From contig DBLC01000170.1 of assembly GCA_002297935.1 (NCBI GenBank), forward strand, positions 9,092 through 39,742: a stretch of DNA of 30,651 nt, read 5' to 3'. The stretch's first letter is position 1. Each line of letters starts with the position of its first letter. The translations under genes were made by a program, and so were the position numbers. The notes beneath the pieces are model-generated. The model had not been told where the DNA came from. It saw only the letters and a program-made list of their open reading frames with translations, and did no database searches. Shown here one piece after another: positions 23,215 to 30,471 of the stretch. This DNA is from Dialister sp. UBA734. Lineage in GTDB: Bacteria > Bacillota > Negativicutes > Veillonellales > Dialisteraceae.

Positions 23215-23451
23215 ATACCTGTTGATGCAATGATGTTAACAGTAGAGAAATCTATGATGACTTTCTGCTGATGCAAAGGTTCTGAAGGTTCTTAGGGTTC
23301 TGAAGGTTCTCACGTTCCTCGAATGTGCAAATTGACGCTAGCATCCATTCTCCCATTCAAGAAACCTAAGAACCCTTAGAACCTTTAGCCCCCTTAGGAC
23401 CTTGTTGCCTCCAGCCGAATCAGGATAATGACTCACTTAACAACATTGCCC
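23215..23451. repeat. Nonamer-array element, copy 5
   Basis: Units AAGGTTCTG, AAGGTTCTT, AGGGTTCTG, AAGGTTCTC at 23276-23311, then the core CTCGAATGTG...GACGCTAG, then complementary units AAGAAACCT, AAGAACCCT and others at 23359-23403. Outer ends GCAATGATGTTAA (about 23227) and TTAACAACATTGC (about 23438) pair. It lies wholly in the leader of the adaptor gene. Confidence 0.88.
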
Positions 23452-23491
23452 TTTATTTATAGAATATTTTATTTCTCTTATAAATATTCAT

Positions 23492-23541
23492 ATGATAGCA
23501 CGCTATGACATAGCGGGTCAAACATTTTGCGTGAAATGTTT
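23492..23541 (-). promoter_or_regulatory. Promoter and operator of the RND operon
   Basis: On the minus strand TTGACC (23516-23521) and TATCAT (23492-23497) are 18 bp apart. The spacer contains a perfect 7-1-7 palindrome, CGCTATGnCATAGCG (23501-23515), placed where a TetR- or MarR-type repressor would block polymerase. A second palindrome (AAACATT 23520-23526 with AATGTTT 23535-23541) overlaps the -35 side. The regulator gene is not in this window. The leader would be about 295 nt. Confidence 0.65.
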
Positions 23542-23566
23542 GTTGATGGTTGTTAGGAAATAAAAA

Positions 23567-23611
23567 ATAGCGTCATTTCGAGTAATCAATAATTGTTCGA
23601 AATGACGCTAT
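23567..23611 (-). terminator. feoB terminator
   Basis: A perfect 15-bp stem (23567-23581 with 23597-23611, ATAGCGTCATTTCGA) with a 15-nt loop and a T-run on the minus strand, ending transcription of feoB before the RND promoter. Confidence 0.9.
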
Positions 23612-23612
23612 C

Positions 23613-23698
23613 AGGTAGTTTGCAGTTAGCAGCAGGCAGTTGGCAGAAAACCGCTTACTGCTAACTGCCTGCTGCTAACTATTAACTACCAACGGCTA
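23613..23698. repeat. Heptamer-array inverted repeat overlapping the feoB stop
   Basis: The left arm from 23613 (GGTAGTTTGCAGTTAGCAGC and on) and the right arm to 23691 pair at about 29 of 33 positions, in GCAGTTA-type 7-bp units. The feoB stop TAG (23696-23698) is itself within an AGTTAGC unit. Confidence 0.88.
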
Positions 23699-26050
23699 AC
23701 TTAATAATCGCAACAATCCATGTACCACAAACGCAGCAATCCACGCAATGACGCACTGGAATACAATCATTCCCACGGCCCACTTGGTTCCATTTTCCCG
23801 TTTCACCGATGTGATGGCCGCAATACAAGGGGTGTAGAGCAAGCAGAATACCAGGAAGGTCAATACCATCCCCGGTGTCATCGCTTCGGTCATGGCTGCG
23901 GTACTGCCGTACAGAACCGTCAAGGTAGAAATGACGCTTTCCTTGGCCATGAATCCAGAAATCAATGCGGTGGACAATTTCCAATCGCCGAATCCAAGAG
24001 GCGCAAAGACTGGCGCAATCCAACCAGCCACCAGGGCCAATATGCTGTCTTTGGAATCGGCCACCATATTGAGTCGCACATCAAAAGTTTCCAGGAACCA
24101 CACAATAATGGTGCCTACAAAAATGACTGTAAAGGCCCGTTCCAAGAAGTCCTTCGCTTTATCCCACATGAGGCGAAGCACGTTTTTCATGCCCGGCATA
24201 CGATAGTTCGGAAGTTCCATGACGAAAGGCACCGGTTCCCCTTTGAAAAGGGTGTGCTTAAACGCCAAGGCCACCAAAATGGCCATAACGATGCCAAACA
24301 AGTAAAGCCCAATCATCACCAAAGCTCCATAATGAGGGAAAAAGGCCGCCGTGAACAGTGCAAAAATCGGCACCTTGGCAGAGCAGCTCATGAATGGAAT
24401 CAGCATGATGGTCATTTTCCGATCTCGCTCGGAAGGCAAGGTCCGAGTGGACATCACCGCCGGCACGCTGCAACCAAAGCCAATGAGAAGCGGCACAATG
24501 CTTCGACCGGATAAACCAATTTTTCGCAGCAACTTATCCATCACAAAGGCAATGCGGGCCATGTAGCCCCCATCTTCCAGAAGAGACAGGAAGAAAAAGA
24601 GCACCGCAATGATAGGCACGAAAGAAAGCACACTGCCCACACCGGTAAAGACCGCATCCACCACCAGCGAATGAACTGCCGGATTCACATCCAGAGACGT
24701 CAAAGCAGTGTCCACCTCGCCGGTCACCCATTCGATGCCAGACGCCAGCAGGTCCTGCAGGGACGAACCAATCACGTTGAACGTGAGGAAGAAAACCAGT
24801 CCCATAATCAAAATAAAGAACGGAATGGCTGTATATTTCCCTGTCAAAATCCGATCGATTTTCTGACTCCGCCGATGCTCCTTGCTTTCTGCCGGCTTCA
24901 CCACGGTCTGGTCGCACAGCCGGCGAATGAACAGGAACCGCATATCCGCCATGGCTGCCGCCCGGTCCAAGCCGCGTTCCTCTTCCATTTGGGAAATAAT
25001 ATGACCCAGCATATCCGTTTCATTGGGTTCCAACCGAAGGGCCTGCTCCACCAAAGGATCCCCTTCCACCACCTTGGACGCCGCAAAGCGAAGCGGAACC
25101 CCCGCTGCTTTCGCATGGTCCTCGATGAGATGCATGATGCCATGAAGGCCCCGATGAACTGCCCCGTGATGGTCCTCTTTGTCACAAAAATCTTTGATGC
25201 CCGGCTTTTCCTGATACCGCGCTACGTGAACCGCATGGACAATCAGTTCATGCACCCCTTGATTCTTCACCGCAGAAATAGGAATGACCGGAATCTGTAG
25301 CAGTCGTTCCATTTCATTGATGAGAATCGAACCGCCGTTGTTCTCCATTTCATCCATCATATTGACCGCCAGCACCATAGGAATGTCCAATTCCATGAGC
25401 TGCATGGTGAGATATAAATTTCTCTCCAAATTGGTGGCATCTACGATATTGATAATCCCGCTGGGCTTTTCTTTTAAAATAAATTCTCGGGACACGATTT
25501 CTTCACTGGTGTACGGAGACAGCGAATAAATGCCTGGCAAATCCACCACTTCCACATCGGGATAGCCCTTCACGGTACCGCTTTTTCGATCCACCGTAAC
25601 CCCAGGGAAATTTCCCACATGCTGATTGGAACCGGTAAGCTGGTTGAACAGCGTGGTTTTTCCGCAATTCTGATTTCCCACCAGTGCCAAAGTCAAAGGC
25701 CCTTCCAAAGGCTTCGCATCATGGTACTCCGACTCCTCATGATATTTCCCAGCTTCCCCCAAGCCAGGATGAGAAACCGTAGTGACCAGTCGTTTCTTTT
25801 TCTGCTCTACCGATTTCTTTTTCCCTTCTATCAAAGAAATAGTAATCTCCTTCGCATCGGCTTTGCGGAGCGTCAATTCGTACCCCTGCACCATGAGCTC
25901 CATAGGATCCCCCAAAGGAGCAAAGCGCATCAACGTCACCTCCGCCCCCGGAATGAGCCCCATATCCAGAAAATGCTGCCGCAGCGCCCCCTGCCCGCCT
26001 ACGGTCACCAAAAGCGCCGACTGACCGATTTGTAATTCATCCAGTGTCAT
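23696..26050 (-). CDS. feoB: Ferrous iron transporter, FeoA-FeoB fusion
   Basis: Imports Fe2+ across the inner membrane. I start at the ATG at 26050, which has AAGGAG 6 bp upstream; an ATG 15 bp earlier lacks one. Residues 1-75 are a FeoA SH3-like domain (TLDELQIGQSALLV, LDMGLIPGAEVTLMR). After a charged linker comes the G domain: G1 GNQNCGKT (about 124-131), G3 DLPG (about 169), G4 NMMD (about 230). The C-terminal half has the Gate helices, with the Gate motif GFGCSVPAVMSTRTLPSERDRK and about eight membrane segments. At 784 residues it is complete. Fusion of FeoA to FeoB is known in some anaerobes. Its leader contains a nonamer element; its stop lies in a heptamer repeat. Confidence 0.97.
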   Translation of the reverse strand: MTLDELQIGQSALLVTVGGQGALRQHFLDMGLIPGAEVTLMRFAPLGDPMELMVQGYELTLRKADAKEITISLIEGKKKSVEQKKKRLVTTVSHPGLGEAGKYHEESEYHDAKPLEGPLTLALVGNQNCGKTTLFNQLTGSNQHVGNFPGVTVDRKSGTVKGYPDVEVVDLPGIYSLSPYTSEEIVSREFILKEKPSGIINIVDATNLERNLYLTMQLMELDIPMVLAVNMMDEMENNGGSILINEMERLLQIPVIPISAVKNQGVHELIVHAVHVARYQEKPGIKDFCDKEDHHGAVHRGLHGIMHLIEDHAKAAGVPLRFAASKVVEGDPLVEQALRLEPNETDMLGHIISQMEEERGLDRAAAMADMRFLFIRRLCDQTVVKPAESKEHRRSQKIDRILTGKYTAIPFFILIMGLVFFLTFNVIGSSLQDLLASGIEWVTGEVDTALTSLDVNPAVHSLVVDAVFTGVGSVLSFVPIIAVLFFFLSLLEDGGYMARIAFVMDKLLRKIGLSGRSIVPLLIGFGCSVPAVMSTRTLPSERDRKMTIMLIPFMSCSAKVPIFALFTAAFFPHYGALVMIGLYLFGIVMAILVALAFKHTLFKGEPVPFVMELPNYRMPGMKNVLRLMWDKAKDFLERAFTVIFVGTIIVWFLETFDVRLNMVADSKDSILALVAGWIAPVFAPLGFGDWKLSTALISGFMAKESVISTLTVLYGSTAAMTEAMTPGMVLTFLVFCLLYTPCIAAITSVKRENGTKWAVGMIVFQCVIAWIAAFVVHGLLRLLS

Positions 26051-26068
26051 ATGTATCTCCTTCATTGG

Positions 26069-26262
26069 CTATGCTGTAATGGGAAGCAAAATATGCGAGG
26101 ATTTCTTCCAAGACAAAGTTTCTCAGGTTACTAAGGTTTCTCAAGGTTCTCAGGTTTCTCGAACAAGATAATAACGCTAGAAAAATCTAAGCACCTATAA
26201 AACCTATCACTTCTGCTGAAATCATTCCTACTAACACAAAACCATAACTGCATTGCATTCAT
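26069..26262. repeat. Nonamer-array element, copy 6
   Basis: Units CAGGTTACT, AAGGTTTCT, CAAGGTTCT, CAGGTTTCT at 26124-26159, then the core CTCGAACAAGATAATAACGC. The right arm is decayed (CACCTATAAAACCTATC). The gene-side flank (GAAGAAATCCTCGCATATTT on the minus strand) matches the same part of copy 2. It is in the feoB leader. Confidence 0.85.
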
Positions 26263-26370
26263 TGGTAGCAAACCATATTTCTTGACTCTCTATCTATTAT
26301 GTTATCACGTTTGGAAAATGGTATTCCTAAACATGTTATAAAATTTCTGCAATATGTCCATTAGGGGCCA

Positions 26371-26429
26371 CAGGTTTCTCAGGTTTCTCAGGTTTCTCGA
26401 ATGTGCCCATCGACGATAATATCATTATC
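26371..26429. repeat. Nonamer half-element, copy 7, with Fur-like palindrome
   Basis: Three identical CAGGTTTCT units (26371-26397), then CGAATGTG and GATAATATCATTATC (26415-26429), a perfect palindrome resembling half-sites of a Fur box. No right arm is seen. It lies about 365 bp upstream of feoB. The Fur reading is tentative because the spacing differs from the classic 7-1-7. Confidence 0.6.
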
Positions 26430-26443
26430 ATATTGTTATTATT

Positions 26444-26498
26444 GCAGCACTTCTAAATTTTATGCGCTGCCACCTTCCTTTCTCACTTCTAACTGCAT
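26444..26498. repeat. Conserved-loop hairpin plus short heptamer array
   Basis: GCAGCAC (26444-26450) faces GCGCTGC (26464-26470) with one mismatch around TTCTAAATTTTAT, which resembles the reverse complement of the loop at 6125-6137. CACC and 7-bp units TTCTCAC, TTCTAAC follow. Confidence 0.75.
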
Positions 26499-26500
26499 TT

Positions 26501-26545
26501 AAAAAGAGATTCCATGAAATATTTCTATTTCACAGAATCTCTTTT
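26501..26545 (-). terminator. gyrA terminator
   Basis: A stem of about 19 bp with few mismatches (AAAAGAGATTC...TGAAATA facing its complement), loop about 5 nt, T-tract on the minus strand, 35 bp past the gyrA stop. Confidence 0.88.
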
Positions 26546-26546
26546 C

Positions 26547-26577
26547 TAGTCACTAATCACTAGTCTACCAGTCGCCT
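26547..26577. repeat. Heptamer array at the gyrA stop (GTCAC version)
   Basis: Units TAGTCAC, TAATCAC, TAGTCTA, CCAGTCG occupy the 30 bp between the gyrA stop codon and its terminator. Confidence 0.8.
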
Positions 26578-26580
26578 AGA

Positions 26581-29034
26581 TTATTCTTCCGTCTGTTCTT
26601 CTTCCTGACCAGAGAGAACATCGATGGAAGCGATGCGGTCGCCTTCTTCCAATCTTTGGAGAATGACGCCCTGACCGGCTTTGGCCTTTTTGCTGGTAAT
26701 CTGATCCGCTTTGGTCTTAATGGTGATGCCCTGTTCGGATACACCGACTAGTTCATCATTGTCATCGGCTGCCACCAAAGCTACCACTTCATAGCCTTTG
26801 CGGAAGTTCCGGACGCCCTTGCCGTTGCGGCTCTGGATGTGGTACGCAGAGGCTTTATTTCTCTTGGCATTGCCATCGGCAGAAATGGTGAAAATATCCT
26901 TATCGGCTGCTACGCAAGCACCAACCACTTCATCGTCATCGGAGAGTTTGATACCGTGAACGCCAGCAGCAGCTCGACCCATGGGGCGAACTTCACTGTC
27001 ATTGACGGAGAAGCGAATCGCCATGCCCCACTTGGTCCCCAAGATAATTTCTTCATCGCCGGTGATAGCCATCACAGCAGCCAAGCGGTCCCCTTCGTTG
27101 AGGCGAATGGAAATCAGACCGTTCTTGTTGATGTTCTTGTATTCGGAAAGGCCGGTCTTCTTCACGTAGCCCTTCTTAGTAATCATCAACAGGTACTGGG
27201 TACCTTCTTTAATGTTATCCACGTCGAGCAGTTCGGTCACTCGTTCATCTCTTGCCAGATTCGGGATGAAATTGATGAGTGCACTGCCTCTGGCAGTTCT
27301 GGTGGATTTCGGGAATTCCACCGCAGTCTTCACGTACACTTTGCCCTTGTTGGTGAAGAAGAGGATGCGGTTATGGGTAGAAGTATTCAGGATTTTCCAT
27401 ACATAATCTTCCTCTTTCATCTTCATGCCGGACACGCCGCGGCCGCCCTTCTTCTGGACACGAATGTCTGCAGAATCCATCCGTTTGATGTAGTTCTGCT
27501 TGGTCAGAGTGATGGTCATCGGTTCATCAGGAATGAGGTCCGTCAGAGTGAAATCTTCTTTGGCTGCGGTGATCTGAGTCCGTCTTTCATCGCCGAAGTT
27601 TTTCTTTTCATCCATCAGTTCGTCTTTCACGACGCCCAGAATCTTTTCTCTGGAGGACAGCAAGTCTTCCAGGTACGCAATGGTTTCTTTCACGTCTTTA
27701 TAGTCCGCTTCCAATTTATCTCTTTCCAGTCCGGTGAGACGTCTGAGACGCATATCCAGAATGGCGATGGCCTGTTTTTCAGAAAGGCCAAATTTAGAAA
27801 TCAAAGCACTCTTGGCGATGTCATCGGTGCGGGATTCACGAATGGTCTTGATCACTTCATCGATGTGATCCAACGCAATGAGCAAACCTTCCAAGATATG
27901 TGCTTTAGCACGGGCTTTGTCCAGTTCGTACTGACTGCGACGGGTGATGACTTCTTCCTGGTGTTTCAGGTAATAATAGAGGATCTGCTTCAGATTGAGG
28001 ATTCTCGGATGACCATCTACCAGAGCCAGCATGATGGCGCCGAAGTTCACCTGCATCTGGGTGTGCTTGAACAGGTTGTTCAGCATGATTTCTGGGCTTA
28101 CATCGGCACGAAGTTCGATGGCAATGCGCATACCAGTACGGTCCGATTCATCGCGAAGGGCGGTGATGCCGTCCAGCACCTTCTGTCGCTGCAAGTCCGC
28201 AATGGATTCAATGAGACGCGCTTTATTCACCTGGTACGGAATTTCCGTCACCACAATGCGGTGCTTGCCTCGTTCCATTTCTTCCACATCAGTCTTAGCA
28301 CGTACGGTAATGCTGCCGCGACCAGAACGATAGGTATCTTCGATGCCTTTGTAACCCTGGATAATACCAGCGGTCGGGAAATCTGGTCCTTTGATGTATT
28401 TCATCAATTCTTCAATGGTAATATCCGGGTTGTCAATCATGGCACAGAGACCATCCACCACTTCCGACAGATTGTGAGGTGGAATATTGGTAGCCATGCC
28501 AACAGCGATACCGTAAGAACCATTGACCAAAAGGTTTGGAATGCGGGACGGGAGCACCAGCGGTTCCTGCAGCGAACCATCATAGTTCGGCATGAAATCC
28601 ACGGTGTTTTTGTCAATATCCCGAAGCATTTCCACAGTGATCTTTGCCATACGCATTTCGGTATAACGCATAGCAGCAGCCGAGTCGCCGTCCACAGAGC
28701 CAAAGTTGCCGTGGCCGTCCACCAACGGGTAGCGAGTCGAGAAATCCTGGGCCATGCGGACCGCCGATTCATAGACCGCCGTGTCACCATGGGGGTGATA
28801 CTTACCGAGAACATCGCCGACGATACGGGCAGACTTTTTATACGCCTTGCCCGGCAGCATCCCCGCTTCGCTCATGGCGTAGAGAATGCGGCGGTGTACT
28901 GGTTTCAAACCATCTCGTACATCAGGCAACGCACGGGTCACAATGACCGACATGGCATAGTCGATGTAAGAGTTCTTCATCTGCCCCTCCAGAGGGGTAT
29001 TGATGATTTTTCCTTCCTTCCATTCGAAGTCCAT
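26581..29034 (-). CDS. gyrA: DNA gyrase subunit A
   Basis: Type II topoisomerase subunit that cuts and reseals DNA to introduce negative supercoils. The 817-residue protein has the catalytic tyrosine in AAAMRYTEM (Tyr124) and the QRDR helix HPHGDTAVYESAVRMAQ. The residues at E. coli positions 83 and 87 are Thr85 and Glu89 here. A coiled-coil tower and GyrA-box QKKGGRG (about residue 530) follow, then C-terminal beta-pinwheel repeats. The GyrA box identifies gyrase rather than topoisomerase IV. The ATG at 29034 has AAGGAG. Unlike many Firmicutes, gyrB does not precede it: a RarD-like exporter does. Thr85 and Glu89 bear on quinolone binding, but susceptibility cannot be read from sequence alone. 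Confidence 0.98.
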   Translation of the reverse strand: MDFEWKEGKIINTPLEGQMKNSYIDYAMSVIVTRALPDVRDGLKPVHRRILYAMSEAGMLPGKAYKKSARIVGDVLGKYHPHGDTAVYESAVRMAQDFSTRYPLVDGHGNFGSVDGDSAAAMRYTEMRMAKITVEMLRDIDKNTVDFMPNYDGSLQEPLVLPSRIPNLLVNGSYGIAVGMATNIPPHNLSEVVDGLCAMIDNPDITIEELMKYIKGPDFPTAGIIQGYKGIEDTYRSGRGSITVRAKTDVEEMERGKHRIVVTEIPYQVNKARLIESIADLQRQKVLDGITALRDESDRTGMRIAIELRADVSPEIMLNNLFKHTQMQVNFGAIMLALVDGHPRILNLKQILYYYLKHQEEVITRRSQYELDKARAKAHILEGLLIALDHIDEVIKTIRESRTDDIAKSALISKFGLSEKQAIAILDMRLRRLTGLERDKLEADYKDVKETIAYLEDLLSSREKILGVVKDELMDEKKNFGDERRTQITAAKEDFTLTDLIPDEPMTITLTKQNYIKRMDSADIRVQKKGGRGVSGMKMKEEDYVWKILNTSTHNRILFFTNKGKVYVKTAVEFPKSTRTARGSALINFIPNLARDERVTELLDVDNIKEGTQYLLMITKKGYVKKTGLSEYKNINKNGLISIRLNEGDRLAAVMAITGDEEIILGTKWGMAIRFSVNDSEVRPMGRAAAGVHGIKLSDDDEVVGACVAADKDIFTISADGNAKRNKASAYHIQSRNGKGVRNFRKGYEVVALVAADDNDELVGVSEQGITIKTKADQITSKKAKAGQGVILQRLEEGDRIASIDVLSGQEEEQTEE

Positions 29035-29053
29035 AGGTACTCCTTGCTACAGA

Positions 29054-29130
29054 CAGGTTTCTCAGGTGACACAGGTTATTTAAGTTTCTCAGGTTTCTCG
29101 AACGTGATGATAATACGCTAGAAAAACAAA
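29054..29130. repeat. Nonamer-array element, copy 8 (left part), in the gyrA leader
   Basis: Units CAGGTTTCT, CAGGTGACA, CAGGTTATT, TAAGTTTCT, CAGGTTTCT at 29054-29098, then CGAACGTGATGATAATACGC. It begins 20 bp upstream of the gyrA ATG. No right arm is evident. Confidence 0.88.
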
Positions 29131-29159
29131 AATAACCCATGTTCAGATTTCCTGTCCAC

Positions 29160-29185
29160 AAAAAAGAGAGTATAGGAATACTCTC
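29160..29185 (-). terminator. Hairpin terminator in the gyrA upstream region
   Basis: An 8-bp perfect stem (29166-29173 with 29178-29185, GAGAGTAT) with an AGGA loop and six T on the minus strand. It is downstream of the candidate promoters at 29209-29299 and upstream of gyrA, so it may attenuate gyrA or end a transcript from the rarD side. Confidence 0.75.
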
Positions 29186-29208
29186 AAAATTAAACATCAT
29201 ATGAAGTT

Positions 29209-29299
29209 ATTATATCACAAAATCGATGCCAGGACCATTTAAATGCATTTGTGATATATCGCTCTTAAAAGTCATACAAAATTATTCAGATAGTGTCAA
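29209..29299 (-). promoter_or_regulatory. Two candidate promoters upstream of gyrA
   Basis: Distal: TTGACA (29294-29299), 17 bp, TATGAC (29271-29276). Proximal: TATAAT (29209-29214) with an upstream TG, an extended -10. TATATCACAAAA (29211-29222) and ATTTGTGATATA (29247-29258) form an inverted repeat overlapping the proximal -10. Confidence 0.5.
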
Positions 29300-29315
29300 A
29301 ACACATCCTTCGTAG

Positions 29316-29602
29316 TGTTGTTAGTTGTTGGTTGTTAGGTTCATTCTCCGCGTTCTTACTGCACATTCCACGCAAAACCAGAACCTCATTGGTTTAAGGT
29401 TTTGGAGTTCCCAAATAAACATTAACCCCTAAACCCATGCCTCTTTCGTCACGGCAAGTTGTCATAAAAGTTCTCGGTAATTAAACCAACAACAAACAAC
29501 TAACAACAATCACTATATAAAAAGGGGTATTGGGGCGCTTTATGAATTGTGCGCCCCTTCCTCCACTCCTAACTCCTCACTCCTAATTCCTAACTTCTAG
29601 CT
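29316..29602. repeat. Large nested repeat block between rarD and gyrA
   Basis: GTTGTTA-type units at 29318-29338 face complements at 29484-29508. Inside, GGTTTAAGGTTTTGG (29391) faces TTAACCCCTAAACCC (about 29422). Next is a perfect hairpin 29532-29538 with 29551-29557 (GGGGCGC, loop TTTATGAATTGT), then 7-bp units ACTCCTA, ACTCCTC, ACTCCTA, ATTCCTA to about 29598, just past the rarD stop. No gene is seen in this spacer. Confidence 0.88.
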
Positions 29603-29607
29603 ATTTC

Positions 29608-30471
29608 TCACGCACCCCGACCTCTTATGGTTCCAACACTATATAACACCACCGCCACCAGGACGAATGCGAAGTTGATCAGCATAATGGGAGACAACAT
29701 TTCTCCATAGAAAAGAGCAAGAAATATCTGAATGCCTGGAGACAAATACATCAGAATCGATGCGACAGAAAAAGAAATCCCTCGCAGCCCTGCCGAAAAA
29801 AGTGCCATTGGAATGGCCGTCAAAATGCCTGTCATTGGAAGAAGCAGCCATTCCCAACCGGAAAGCACCGTCGAAGCACCGGCCCCTTTGCCATTCATCC
29901 AAAGAATATACACCGCCGAAGGCATCACCATGTACAACGACTCGATGAAAACCGACACCATACCAGGGACGTTTACAGTCTTCTTGATCACACTATACAC
30001 TGCAAAAGGGAAACACATGATGAGCGACAACCACGGCACATCCCCATACAAGCAAAAAGCCAAAAGAATACCTGCGGCCGCTACCACTGCTGAAGCCTTC
30101 TGACAACCATTCAAAGGTTCTTTGAAAAAGAGGGCCGAGAACAGAAGGCAAATGATGGGATTGATGAAATAAGCCAAGCTGGCCTCGAAAATATGCCCCG
30201 TATTCACCGCCATGATATAGAGCCCCCAATTCATGGTGATAAATATCGACGCGGCACCCAATTTCTTCATCAAGTGACCATCATGGAAATAGGCCAAATT
30301 CTTCGCCCCTTTTTTTCCCACAAAAGCCACCAGCCCGCACACCACAGCAGAAAAAATAATACGCACACTTAAAAGATACACCGGGTCCAACCGAGACAGC
30401 ATTTTCCAGAAAACCGGAAGCAATCCCCAAATGGTCTGCCCGGCGATGAAATACAATAAATAACGAGACAT
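29608..30471 (-). CDS. rarD: EamA-family transporter, RarD-like
   Basis: A 287-residue integral membrane protein with ten predicted helices. The RarD signature is visible in YFIAGQTIWGLLPVFWKML at the N-terminus, NWGLYIMAVNTGHIFEASLAYFINPI near residue 85 and GLRGISFSVASILMYLSPGIQIFLA in the last third. RarD belongs to the drug/metabolite transporter superfamily; its natural substrate is not known, and the E. coli name comes from a chloramphenicol phenotype. The ATG at 30471 has TAGGAGG. It is probably monocistronic, with repeats on both sides. Confidence 0.9.
   Translation of the reverse strand: MSRYLLYFIAGQTIWGLLPVFWKMLSRLDPVYLLSVRIIFSAVVCGLVAFVGKKGAKNLAYFHDGHLMKKLGAASIFITMNWGLYIMAVNTGHIFEASLAYFINPIICLLFSALFFKEPLNGCQKASAVVAAAGILLAFCLYGDVPWLSLIMCFPFAVYSVIKKTVNVPGMVSVFIESLYMVMPSAVYILWMNGKGAGASTVLSGWEWLLLPMTGILTAIPMALFSAGLRGISFSVASILMYLSPGIQIFLALFYGEMLSPIMLINFAFVLVAVVLYSVGTIRGRGA

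Noticed and set aside
23520..23541. Third parS-like site
   Set aside because: AAACATT...AATGTTT matches the parS form at only about 10 of 16 positions; an operator reading is more economical.
26839..29121. 760-residue plus-strand open frame opposite gyrA
   Set aside because: It is the complement of a clear gyrA; the translation has no recognisable domain and is rich in His and Phe, as expected of an antisense shadow.
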